A model generated the notes under the pieces. That model was given only the letters and a program-made list of their open reading frames with translations, made no database searches and was not told the origin of the DNA. Both the position numbers and the translations under genes were made by a program. Source: Epiperipatus broadwayi (lineage: Eukaryota > Onychophora > Udeonychophora > Euonychophora > Peripatidae). From it: a stretch of DNA of 64,000 nucleotides. The stretch is from assembly GCA_028023455.1 (NCBI GenBank), contig JAQFVV010012402.1:12254292-12318291 (forward strand), in the 5' to 3' direction. Shown one piece after another: positions 12,598 to 23,136 of the stretch (position 1 is its first letter; each line of letters starts with the position of its first letter).

Positions 12598-12642
12598 GGA
12601 TTTGAACTCAGATTTTCAAGCACCCTTCAACTATCCACACTA
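12598..12642 (-). promoter_or_regulatory. tRNA-like Pol III promoter boxes, copy A
   Basis: B-box-like GAGTTCAAATCC (complement of 12598-12609) agrees with the GGTTCRANYCC consensus except at one early position. About 20 bases upstream on the minus strand is TAGTGTGGATAG (12631-12642), a weak A box. The same pair occurs in the other two copies, so it belongs to the repeat. The A box is the less certain half. Confidence 0.45.
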
Positions 12643-12694
12643 TCTTATACAACTGTTACACATGACCACACACATGTAGAAAAGATAAATAATC

Positions 12695-12738
12695 ACCAAT
12701 ATGCGTATTTCGTGCTAAACCAGCACTCATCAGTTGGT
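12695..12738 (-). ncRNA. Type I hammerhead ribozyme, copy A, all core positions conserved
   Basis: Reading the minus strand 5' to 3': stem I strand ACCAA, core CTGATGA, stem II GTGCT-loop GGTTT-AGCAC (5 bp), core GAA, then stem III, which is two pairs (AT with AT) closed by a 4-nt ACGC loop, cleavage nucleotide A, and stem I return strand TTGGT. Predicted cleavage falls between 12700 and 12699. Stem I probably extends after a 3-nt bulge (TGG) by ATAATC pairing with GATTAT, which would give the internal loop that contacts loop II in natural type I ribozymes. The very short stem III is typical of hammerheads in metazoan retroelements, which often work as dimers. Activity is inferred, not shown. 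Confidence 0.85.
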
Positions 12739-13165
12739 CCAGATTATCATCTCCCACACATATATATAATGTGCTCAGTTTATATTAAGATAGCAAATCT
12801 TCATACTTTAATGGACAGGCTTCAATCCACTCCAACTTTTCAGCCATCCATATCATTGAAAATCTGATGATGAAAACTCAAATCCCATGCTGATGCTAAT
12901 ATTATCACCATGCCCACATTGACCTGAAGTCACTCTGACCCCTCATATATAGGACTGTATCCATTTACATACATATAAGAGGGATGGACAGGATACAAGC
13001 TTGGTATGTAAATATTTGAAAACCAGGCACTCTTCACAAACCTGGGAGCTTTTAATTGTAAGTATATAGGACTTGAACTCAGATTTTCAAGCACCCTTCA
13101 ACTATCCATACTATCTCATACAACTGATACACATGACCACACACATGTAGAAAAGATAAATAATC

Positions 13166-13201
13166 ACCAATGTACGTATAAACCAGCACTCATCAGTTGG
13201 T
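13166..13201 (-). ncRNA. Hammerhead ribozyme, copy B, disabled by 8-nt deletion
   Basis: Same context as copy A, with ACCAA, CTGATGA, GTGCT and loop GGTTT intact, but the next eight bases of copy A (GCACGAAA) are missing. This removes the second strand of stem II and the conserved GAAA, so the motif cannot fold or cut. The flanking stem I return strand TTGGT (complement of 13166-13170) is retained. Confidence 0.8.
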
Positions 13202-13285
13202 CCAGATTATCATCTCCCACACATCTATATAATCAGTGCTCAGTTTATATTAATATAGCAAATCTCCATACTGTAAAGGACTGAG

Positions 13286-13900
13286 CACTGATTATATATA
13301 TATATATATTGTTACAATGTTATATATATATTATATATATATATATATTGTAACCTAGTGTTATTGACACTTGGTTTATTTAGCATTATTTCCACAGGAA
13401 AACAATGCAATCCTTTTCTAGGAAATAAAAAGTAAAATAATAATAATATTAAGTGATTAATAAAGTATGCTATTTACTCACTTTAACGTGTTTTAAGCAA
13501 ATAATTAATAAAATTGGTAATCCAATGTCATTTTGAAGAAGAGCATAAATAATTTAGTTAAAATATTAACCATAAGAGCACTTTAATATAGTATAAAAGC
13601 ATCTCTCATAAACAGTAATTGATTTTGGATGGGTAGAAGGGAGAGTAGATGAGTGTCTTATCATAAAGCACAGTAACTTCTGATAATTTTTTTTTTAATT
13701 ATTTAGACAATAATGTATACAGAATTATACATCACTAATAAGTATTATTAGTTAAAGATATTTATTATTTTTCATTATTTGTCAAATTACCTTGTAATCC
13801 ATTTAAATCATACAGAAATATATAACTGTAATAAGTTTTTTTTTCCTTTCCTTTGTTTATGTATAATTAAATAATTTTTTTCCTGTAAGAGGTCGCTAAG
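13286..13900. other. TA microsatellite and AT-rich DNA
   Basis: TA runs at about 13295-13345 with short complementary segments, followed by AT-rich DNA. No gene seen. Confidence 0.5.
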
Positions 13901-16090
13901 AGAAGACCGCTAAATTTTGTAGAAAAACTAGTCTGACATAAGTTTTACAAGAGGAAGCAGTGCTGAAATTCGGTAACAAATTTTTATATTTTTATTGCAG
14001 AAATAAATATAATTTAAGTAACAGTTTAACAATATCATGTCTGGCTGAAATATTTTGATAAGACATCCATAAGCTTCTATTGCTCTACCTGTTTTAAAGC
14101 TTTTTATACTCAAAATGTGCTATCTTATGCTAAAGTTCGAGATCACCGTATTGACTACAGCGATCACGGAAAATATCATTATAGTTAAACTAAGCAATAT
14201 CAGTAATTTCCAAGAAATAATTAATTATTTGTTAACTTTACCTTATTTAATAATCTTTTCATGGTATAAAAGAAAAATTATAATTAAAAGACATATTATA
14301 AAAGCCAAGGAAAGTTAACCAAAAAGTTTCGCGCTCTTTCTAACCGAAATTGTCTGCTTTAGAAAATAATGCAAGTTCCCCGTGTTAAAATCTGTTTTAT
14401 TCACTGAAAATTATCTAGAAATAATATAAATAATAAATGATATTTACTTATGCACCTGCATATTTTTTAAAAAGAAATATAAATTTTCTCAAGGCAAATA
14501 TCGGAAAATTTGTATGTGTGCATTTACGGAGAATTCATTATTAAAGAAAAATTATAATTCCTAGAGTAGGAATAAAAACTATAAACACTAATGATTTAAT
14601 TATAACCCTAAAATAATGTTATCGTATACATCAATGGGAGTCATTAAAAAACTTTATATCCACGTAAGTCAGCTGCAGACCTTCTAAAAATAATATTTTG
14701 GAAAATTCGCGCACTCTTTTATTCATAAGCCAGCTAGCTAAAAATGATACGTATCGCCAATAGTAAAAAGAAAAGAATTGTATATGTGTGTGTTATCGTT
14801 TAGAATAAAATATTCGTCTACATTAAAATATGTATTGTTTTCTTGGATCCCAAAATTATAGCAGTTAATTCAAGGAAGAATTAAAATCCACACTGCTATG
14901 TTTTTTCTTTGCCTAATATTAAGTGCACCAGAATGGAGGCAACTTTTTATAAATGAAATAATAAAATGTGTTTCTTATTTTAAATTTACTTCGTGAACTA
15001 CGAATGGATCAAGTTTTTCATCTGGATAAAGTGCCCAACGGAAAACATTTTTCTAGTGATATTATAAGCACTTGTTAAGTAATGATTTTTTTTTACTAAT
15101 CTGTAAAATTAGGTGTATTTTTTTTTATCAGCAGGTTAAAGGCTATTTATTCAAGTAATATGTAAATGACCTTGTAATCATAAAGGTATGTTTTCATGTA
15201 ATTATTCTAGGTTAAATTTATATTTGACATGAAAAAATATTTTTTTTTTATATAAAATGTGTTTACTTATGACATGTAGTTATGAGTATAAATTTAAATA
15301 TTAGATGCGTAAAAGTAGAAAAATTTAGATACTCAATAGGCAAAATATCTAGTTAAAATTATCAGAAGTAATTAAAGAGAAGTGCTATACAAAATATTAC
15401 TTATTTAAAGTTTGAAACAAATTTATACTATGTTAATTAAGGAACTTATTCCCAATTATTCTTTATTAACGCATTCACTTGGTTTAGTTTAAAATACTAT
15501 ATTTCCTATTATTCGTTGAATATTTCTTTGGCAAAGGTGAAAATTATTATTGTATTCTGTGATATCCATTGATATCAGACGTTGATCTAAGTATACCCCG
15601 GAACATAAATTTAGTGTAATTAGTGTATTTGCTTGTCTTGCCCCGATATAGCATCGGTATAGGCTTAATATGCGCCTAAGTAATAATTGTAATGTATCTA
15701 TTTTGTGGGATAGAAAATAATCTCCCCAAAAGCTTTATTTTCCATGAGGGGAATAGATAAATCTCGTATTCGGGTATGTTTATAACCCAAGTGATCGCTT
15801 CTCAGAGTCAGGACGATCAGTGCTTTATATAGTATTTAGTGTATTTCATTAGTTAAAATCCCAGGAGAGGATTATATTTGGTGTGTGTTCCTATTATGCC
15901 CAATTAAGAGGCAAGGACCCACCAAACTATTTAATATAGTAGTTAACTCTACAGCCCTTCAGTGTTATTCCATATTCCTCATGAGAAAATAGAGATAATT
16001 CTACCATGGAAGGTGTTGAATATTGTGTTTGGTTAGAAAGTTATGGCAAGATAACGGGTATATTGGAGGTTAATTCCTCAAGCTCCATTT
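13901..16090. other. Less AT-rich unassigned DNA
   Basis: Composition is slightly less AT-rich, especially 15560-16090, where CG dinucleotides are more frequent than elsewhere. Two 61- and 67-codon frames near 13.9-14.3 kb show no motif. The 15.6-16.0 kb stretch could be a solo LTR or the upstream region of a gene, but I see no decisive terminal repeat. Confidence 0.3.
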
Positions 16091-16092
16091 AG

Positions 16093-16185
16093 TATAAATA
16101 GCGTGCTAGTATATATGATCAATGTCTGAATTGTGCGACGGAATAGTGCTGGCAATCCACACGTAAGTCAATGGAGAGAGTAAGT
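16093..16185 (+). promoter_or_regulatory. Possible core promoter and first-exon donor
   Basis: TATAAATA at 16093-16100 is followed 60-85 bp later by two good 5' splice-site matches, GTAAGT at 16163 and GTAAGT at 16180, the second just after an ATG (16171). This is the expected layout of a TATA promoter with a short first exon. Without a downstream exon that I can recognise, it remains a weak candidate; chance matches are easy in AT-rich sequence. Confidence 0.18.
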
Positions 16186-17883
16186 TTTAAAATTGCGTGA
16201 TTTAAAAATTTTTTGTTTGCCAAGGGAGGGTTTAAATACTAGGTTTAATTTAGGTTAATGATTAATTAGCACTCACAACATAACTTATACTGAGAAAAAC
16301 AGTGTGTATAACAACTTCAGTTGTTATTAAGGTAAACATTAAAATAATAAGTGTAACTTCTTATACGTAACCCATAAACTATAATAGGTTATCTAAATAA
16401 AAACTATCATTTAATTAAAGATATGATAATAAAAAATTCGTTTATACGCATTGCCTAGAATCAGATTATTTTTGTTTTAAAACAGATCGTTAGTCCATAA
16501 ACATAAGTAACCGTTCATAACAGATACACTAAACGAATGAGTTAATGTATCGATAATACTATTTATTTTGTTATATTCAATTTGCATAAATGTAAAAAGA
16601 AGATGAAGAGGTAGTTCGAATCCAAGTCTAAAAGTATAGACGAATTAATATGAGTTATATTTTGTTTTATCCAAAGGGGATCTAATAAATTGTATATGTT
16701 TGTTTATTATGTTAATCATAAAAGATATTTCTGTTAAATCATAATAATAAATTAGAATTTTGTTATAATTAAATAATAAATTATCGTCTTGTTACAAGTT
16801 GTTTTGAGTCATTTTTCTTATGTGCTAAATAAAAGTGTATTGGCATAAGACTTGCAATACTTTCTTGGGTCCAAAATCATTTATGAAATCTTAAATTCAA
16901 AACACCAGATAGACAATTGTAAGCAGATCAAAATATTTCATTATATTATATTTTAATAAGAATTATTTATGGAATTGAAAACTTCAGACCAAGACATTTT
17001 GTTTTATTTTATATGTGCGTAAAATTACTTTATTCCCAAACTACTAGTTTTGGTTGCACATTGTTGAATACAAATTTAAGTGAAGTATCTAAGTAATAAA
17101 TCTTATTTAATTTATTGTGTTGTCATGGATAATGGAAGGACACAAAAGCACCCTTGTCTTTTCATCATTCCGACTGAGATTCTGGATAGAAAGGGCTTTA
17201 GTATTCAAAATTATGCGTTGTTATTGAATATGGTGATCATCTCGTTAAATATTATATTAGTTGATATGTGTATGAATACACCTAGAATTTAAATAAGGTA
17301 AATGTTTCCTATAGCCGACAAGAATGTCAGTCATATGCGACAACACAATACTGCCGAGCAATTTTATTACATATAACAGAGAACCCTGAGATTAGTGTCA
17401 TTATTCTAAGTGCTCTTAAATTAATAATTGATCAAATTCAGATCAATATTACAAGCGTGGCATGGCTTAAGAGATTGAAACATCTAATTGTATAATAACA
17501 AAAATATTGAGATCATATTGGCAAATTAAGGAATATTTTGTTTTAGTCAGTAATACTAACAATGACATGAAAAATCATCATCATCATTGTCGAACAGTGC
17601 ACGTACTTACAGCCCAGAGAATGTGTTTTGGATAGGGAAAGAATGGTAGTTTATTAATAATTTTCTTTTTAAATTTATTTTATTAATTATATTTTTTTTT
17701 AATTCTATCTCTGTCTGAACTGCATATCGCTGTAGCTGAATTATAAAGAACTAATCTAACGTCGAGCTATTATTAGTAAAGTTTATTATCCGGACTATAC
17801 CAGAAGCGTAGACGGAAGGGTGGAGGCCTTCCGGAGGGATTTAATAGTAATTAGGAAGCTCTTCGTCTCTTCTTTATTAGGTT
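16186..17883. other. AT-rich DNA, no gene seen
   Basis: Includes a short GC-richer patch at 17790-17860 with a local hairpin around GGAGGCCTTCCGGAGG. The 70-codon frame at 17080-17292 shows no motif. Nothing else recognised. Confidence 0.4.
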
Positions 17884-18125
17884 AGAATATATATATATAT
17901 GGGAGATGATAATCTGGACCAACTGATGAGTGCTGGTTTAGCACAAAATACATATATTGGTGATTATATTTATCTTTTCTACATGTGTGTGGTCAGGTGT
18001 ATCAGTTGTATGAGATAGTGTGGATAGTTGAAGGGTGCTTGAAAATCTTAGTTCAAATCCTTTATACTTACAATTAAAAGCTCCCAGGTTTGTGAAGAGT
18101 GCCTGGTTTTCAAATATATATATAA
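17884..18125 (+). mobile_element. Hammerhead-ribozyme repeat, copy C (inverted relative to 12.6-13.3 kb)
   Basis: A TA run, then GGGAGATGATAATCTGG, the ribozyme segment, the A-box- and B-box-like pair (TAGTGTGGATAG at 18016-18027, GTTCAAATCC at 18051-18060), and the downstream block CTCCCAGGTTTGTGAAGAGT matching 13025-13055 on the other strand. It ends in another TA run. It holds about half of the 471-bp unit. Both flanks being TA repeats suggests insertion into, or growth of, TA microsatellites at the ends. Confidence 0.8.
17918..17961 (+). ncRNA. Hammerhead ribozyme, copy C, core G to A mutation
   Basis: ACCAA, CTGATGA, GTGCT-GGTTT-AGCAC and return strand TTGGT are intact at 17918-17961, but the conserved GAAA after stem II reads AAAA (17945-17948). 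The core G at this position (G12) acts as general base in hammerhead catalysis, so this copy should be inactive or nearly so. The stem III loop also differs from copy A. Confidence 0.85.
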
Positions 18126-18964
18126 TTCAATGTAAGCTATAATAAACTGATGGTATAATGAATGACCTTATGGAACCAATTGGTTTCTTATATAGCAAAC
18201 GCTATGATATACAAATCTATCATGATCAGGTATTAAAAATATAATGTAATATAATTTTATTTTATAGCTCTGATAAAAACTGACAGATAGTCCAAATGTA
18301 TCAAATAGTTGAATTTAATAAAGCAATGTAAATGCAGAAAATAAAATTGATCTTTTTTTTCAATAAACTATATGTCTATTAGTACACTATGTAAGCTAAT
18401 TATATGGATATATTTGTATTTTCATAAAATATTCTTTTTCTTTTTATTATAATGGACAACATCAAAAAGAAAAGAAAAAAAAGTATCACAACTATAAAGA
18501 ATAATAGTAATATTATTTTGTTGTTAAGATGAATATTAAATAATCTTTAAACTTAATATTTAATTAACGGTTAAGAAATCTATGCATATACAATCATTTT
18601 ATTAGTTGATAGTTTTTGGAATGTTTTTTCTTGATACTTTGTTTTAGCTTTATTTTCTGTTTCATAATGAAAATTCAAATTGACCTTCTAAAATCAAAAA
18701 CTAATTTATTCTATTACCCCCCCCCCTCTTTTTTTTTTTGCTTGGAGATTTTTGCATGACTTTAATCAGCTTTTTAATTCAGCTTTCAGAAAGACCCTAA
18801 AAAAAATTTTATATACATTTTTATATCACCCATAGTGTTTATCATACTAATTTTATTAGGTGACAGTTTTATAGCTGTTTTGTTTTATTTTTTTTTTCCT
18901 TGATAGTATATTCTTACTCTCTTTTCTGTCTCGTAGTAAAAATCCAAAATTTTCAGTCATCTGC
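18126..18964. other. AT-rich DNA, no gene seen
   Basis: Contains a run of nine C then T near 18718-18740. No other feature recognised. Confidence 0.45.
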
Positions 18965-19254
18965 CTTTCAAAAATTTACATGCACTTACTCATAAGCATC
19001 AGTTTAAAGAGCATAAGTGGACCACTTATGCTTAGAGCTTATCATTATATACACCAACTTTTGCTCACTGTCCTGAAATCTGGGCTTTAACAATTCCATT
19101 TATCAAATTATATATCAAGCACACAATAGATTAAAGCCCTTATTTTAGTATAGTGAGCAAGGGTTGGCTTCTATAATAATTTCTACACTTAAATGATCCA
19201 CTTATGCTTTTTAAACTGATGCTTATGGGTGAGTGCGTATAAATTCTTGAAAAG
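18965..19254. mobile_element. MITE-like element with ~55-bp TIRs
   Basis: The left end CTTTCAAAAATTTACATGCA and right end pair, through CATAAGCATCAGTTTAAA and GCATAAGTGG on the left matched by CCACTTATGC and TTTAAACTGATGCTTATG on the right. Inner segments also pair (ACCAACTTTTGCTCACT against AGTGAGCAAGGGTTGG). No coding sequence. Confidence 0.75.
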
Positions 19255-20138
19255 CATGAAGGTTTATTTTCTTCTCTATATTACATACATAATGAAGTGC
19301 TATATTAAATAGACTATTTATTAAAGTAAAAATAATATTCTAAAAATAAAAACAAATCTATGCCAATAAAAAAAGCACTTTCACTTTCTCACTTGAATTT
19401 TTTTTGTTTTCAGATTGCTAATAAGGTTTTGAATATCAATTTTTTAGAGAGAGACCATAAATGTTTTTGCAAGTATGTCTTACTATGAACCAATGATATT
19501 TGTCATAGCATTTCATTCACTGATAGTTTTTTAAATTATGGCATAAATTATTACATCTATGCTGTAGAATAATTTAAAAATAATAAGTACAACATATTTC
19601 ACTGCTAAAAAACAAGTAAATGAACTAAGTTGATAACTTAAACATTAAATGACAAAAATATTTGCTATTCTGGTATTTTTCATATATATACATTTGTTTT
19701 ATAAATTTAGTGAGAAAAAGTAATGATTGTACGATGTGTTCAGTCCCATGGGGCTATTTAACTTATATAGCTGGATTTGAAGACATATGGATATTTGAAA
19801 AATTCAGATTTTCTACTTAATAGGTTAAATTAGATAATGTGCTGGACTTGATCTGATATTTCAAATCTAATGCTGGAATATCCTAGCACCTTATTCATGA
19901 CAGCCAAAGTTAGAAACCAGTCTGAGGATAGGGATATTCTGAAAAGTTTGGCATGCTCATTATATAACATTTGTAATACAAGCTTATAAAAATAGGTCAT
20001 GTGATATATGATTTGATTTCCTTGCAATTATTGCAAATATGTTCACTCTATAATTCTTCATTGTAGCAGACTTCACTATATTTGTATGACTATTATGTAA
20101 ACAGAATAAGATCAGAAATATTTCCATGTAATTAACTA
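19255..20138. other. AT-rich DNA, no gene seen
   Basis: No recognised feature. Confidence 0.45.
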
Positions 20139-20373
20139 CAGATATGTTAGCAGTAATATTGTTAGAAAATGATTAAATTGCTATTGACAGTCTTAAGGTT
20201 TGCTCTAGAACCCAACAGTAGTCTTTTATATTGAGTTTAATTAAAAACATTTTATTTCTAATTAAACTTAAAACAACATCAGCTATTGTTGGATATTAGA
20301 GCAAAGTAATTTAGTCTTAGGATTATCAATAGTAATTGATAGTTTTTTAGAAACATTACTGCTAGCATATCTA
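20139..20373. mobile_element. MITE-like hairpin element, ~235 bp
   Basis: The left arm AGATATGTTAGCAGTAATAT pairs with the right end ATTACTGCTAGCATATCT. Pairing resumes through TTTGCTCTAGAACCCAACAG against TTGTTGGATATTAGAGCAAA and through GTTTAATTAAAAACATTTTA against TAATTAAAC. The arms almost meet, so the element is practically a single imperfect palindrome. No coding capacity. Confidence 0.75.
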
Positions 20374-21379
20374 ACAGCTTACCTGTGAAACAATGGCCTT
20401 GTGATCACTATCTTTTCTACATTGCTTTATATTGTTTTATATTGCAATTTACAATGGTTTGCAGCTCTTCTTTTTCCTGATGGTACAATTTTAACATTAA
20501 TTTTTTTAAAAATCTGAAGATGACAGCAATACATGGATCGTTTTGCATAATTCACAGTACTCTATTGCTATAAAACTATGAAGGAGATGGCTAATTTCTA
20601 ATTGACTGAGTGTTTTAACCTAATGTCAAATTACTGAATATTGTAGATTTGTAAAGAAACATAATTAGTTTACAAATTAATCATTATGATACAATCTTTT
20701 TGTAGAAAACTTATTTTTAAACCAAAAACTACATCACTAATAGGAGTTGGTCTTTGAAAATACTTTATTTTTTTAAATGATAACTCTTAGAAAGCTTATT
20801 ATGGCAAAAGATTCCAGTTTTTATTGGATATAAAAAAATTGCTTTTGTCAAAACAATAAATGGAATACTCTTTAAAATTTTAATGTCAATAAACAATTTA
20901 TTAACTTTTAGGATAACTAATTCTAAATACATCCTTTTTTAATAACATAAAATTTAAATATCTAATATTTTCTTCTTGTAACTTTTTGAATAGGTAAATT
21001 ATATCCAATGGCAGCTTTCTCCATTGTTATAAGTAAGACTTTTGTTTAGATAATTTATTTCCATATTTACCAAATAAATGTTTAAAATTGGTATCACTTG
21101 AAAGCTTACATTTGAAACTTAAAATATTAAAATTCATTATAGAAAAAAGGTTTAATTGTAAAAATAAAATGTTAAATATGGAGGTGTATTCAATGAAAGA
21201 TTTGCTAGATTTTATTCAAAAATTTCACAGGTGAAGTTTTTACTCAAAGAATTAAATTAATTATATGGAAATAATCCTTAACTTTACTTTGTTTATATTA
21301 TAATAAATTCATGAAAATATTTAATCTAACATATATGGCTCTCTGGAAGAAATAAATTATTATTTACAAGATGTTGCAT
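20374..21379. other. AT-rich DNA, no gene seen
   Basis: No recognised feature. Confidence 0.45.
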
Positions 21380-21725
21380 GACAAATATAAAATAATTTAT
21401 TTTTAAAAAATGAAGAGAGATTAGTTTTTGATAATCCAGATAAAATTTTATTGAATAAATATATTTTAAATTATTTAAACTTTGTTTGGATTACATATTT
21501 AATTTTTTTCTTGCATATATTATGACATCATTAAAATTTTATAGCCAGTTCAAAAATTATTACATGAGAAATATAAAAGCTTATTTTAAAAAAATGGAGA
21601 GATATTACTTTTTGGCAATCCATATATAATTTTATTGAATAAATATTTAACTTTATTTGGATCAAGTATTTAATTTCTCACTTGCATATATTACACAGCA
21701 AATTAAAACTTACCATAAAAATATG
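21380..21725. repeat. Tandem duplication, ~186-bp period, two diverged copies
   Basis: Copy one begins ACAAATATAAAATAATTTAT at about 21380 and copy two begins AGAAATATAAAAGCTTATTT at about 21567. Both continue through an ATGAAGAGAGAT/ATGGAGAGATAT block, TTTTATTGAATAAATAT and CTTGCATATATTA. Divergence is visible, so the duplication is not recent. Confidence 0.7.
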
Positions 21726-22120
21726 TGAATGTTATAATATAATTTCATCAAAGAATTTAATTTTGACAAGTTAAAAGATATGGTATAAATGATAGCGTGC
21801 CCCTACATTTCCATGTGCATACACATATATGTTAACAGATATCTGTATCATTAAAATGTAGTAACTTAAATTTTTAATTATTTATTATTTTATGATGACT
21901 GAAATATAATCATCAAATACACCGCACTCTGTGTGTGTATATATATATCAAATGCATGTCAGATAGACACATTTAGGTAAAAATTAATGTGATATTATTA
22001 TTGTGATAAATACAAATGTTATGTAAAATTTTAGTCATTTTTAAAGTCTGTTAAATGTCAATTGAAAGGTTTTCATTGTATATTATAAAACACATGTCTG
22101 TGTGTATATATATATATATA
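21726..22120. other. AT-rich DNA with short TA/TG microsatellites
   Basis: TG/TA runs near 21930 and 22098-22121. The latter directly precedes the RTE element. No gene. Confidence 0.5.
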
Positions 22121-22446
22121 GGCTGCAGAAAGGAGTTTGCTATTAACTGAAAGGAGACCCTTTGATTCTTCTTGGAGGCCTTAAAGGAACCGAGCAGGGC
22201 AAATTCCTAATGTCCACTCCATACGTTCTTGTCGTTGCAGCTGTTATTACTATGTGATTATTCATATAGTATACAAACATGGATGGGCTGCTCACCAACA
22301 CGCATCAGCCAGCGTGGTGAGTTTATTGGCTTTTTACCTCTGAGTTTAAGATCAAGAAACACCATGGTCTTTCTTCTCAGTGCCTGATAAGGCAGAATGA
22401 ATGTTTGTGTAAATGATAAATATTTTTCCAATACATATATACAATT

Positions 22447-23136
22447 ATGACAGACAAAAATAAAGCATGGCCCTTATTCCCAGGAGGCTGTAAAGTCACC
22501 AACCAAGGCAGCGGTTGGTGGCCGAAGGCGGAGGGTGCTAAGAATCCCTTGATTGTGGACCCAGGCTGCCATTTGATGACGACTTTTTATTTAGGTACTT
22601 ACAACTGCAGATCACTTTCAAGTGAAGGAAGATTGCAAGAATTAGAAGAAGAATTGTCTTATATTAAATGGGACATTATTGGACTTTGTGAAGTTAGAAG
22701 AAAAGGTGAAGAAACAATTGATTTAAAAAGTGGACATATACTCTATTATAAAGGCACACATATTGGAAAAACAAGTGGAGTAGGATTCATTATAAGTAAA
22801 AAGTGGAAGAACAATATTGTGGAGATTGACGGTGTGTCGGACAGAGTTGCAAGATTAGTTATACAACTTAATAGCAGATACCAAATGCAGATAATTCAGG
22901 TTTATGCTCCAACAAGTTCTCATAGTGATGAAGTAGTAGAAGATTTTTATATGGATGTACAAAAGGCTTTTAATCAGAGTAAACAACATTTTAAAATTGT
23001 TATGGGAGACTTTAATGCTAGAATTGGTAGACAAATGAAAGATGAAATTGCTGTTGGTATTTTGGTTATGGTAATAGAAATGAGAGAGGACATAGACTTG
23101 TGGAGTTTGCAGAAAAAGAAAAACTTTATATTATGA
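22447..23136 (+). pseudogene. RTE LINE polyprotein, part 1: APE-type endonuclease
   Basis: Frame of 229 codons; the ATG at 22447 is the first one ahead of the conserved core. It holds the N-terminal two thirds of an apurinic/apyrimidinic-type endonuclease, which nicks genomic DNA to prime reverse transcription. Visible motifs: LGTYNCRSLS (Mg-binding N around residue 53), DIIGLCEVR (catalytic E around residue 82), QVYAPTSS (around 155) and MGDFNARIG (D188, N190). The real frame is lost shortly after this, near 23055-23062. The remaining residues of this frame are out-of-frame, and the endonuclease continues in the next entry. Related to the endonuclease module found in bovine BCNT/CFDP2, which gave the family its annotation name. 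Confidence 0.92.

Larger units (their letters stand above)
12590..13285 (-). mobile_element. Hammerhead-ribozyme repeat, 1.5-unit direct tandem (retrozyme-like)
   Basis: Two direct copies of a ~225-bp segment (12590-12815 and about 13066-13285) are separated so that equivalent positions are ~471 bp apart. On the minus strand each copy contains, in order, a hammerhead ribozyme, then about 90 nt later an A-box-like TAGTGTGGATAG and a B-box-like GAGTTCAAATCC. The sequence between the copies is unique to the first unit in this window. This arrangement matches a head-to-tail dimer of a ~471-nt unit with a ribozyme at each boundary, as described for retrozymes and for hammerhead-bearing SINE-like elements such as schistosome Sm-alpha. 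A third, inverted copy lies at 17.9 kb. TA runs follow at 13295-13345. No protein is encoded. Confidence 0.8.

Noticed and set aside
16612-16625. B-box-like AGTTCGAATCC suggesting a tRNA or SINE
   Set aside because: No A box at suitable distance and no stem pairing found.
22121-22446. HDV-like ribozyme at the RTE 5' end
   Set aside because: Considered because some LINEs have one, but I could not find the nested double-pseudoknot pairing by eye.
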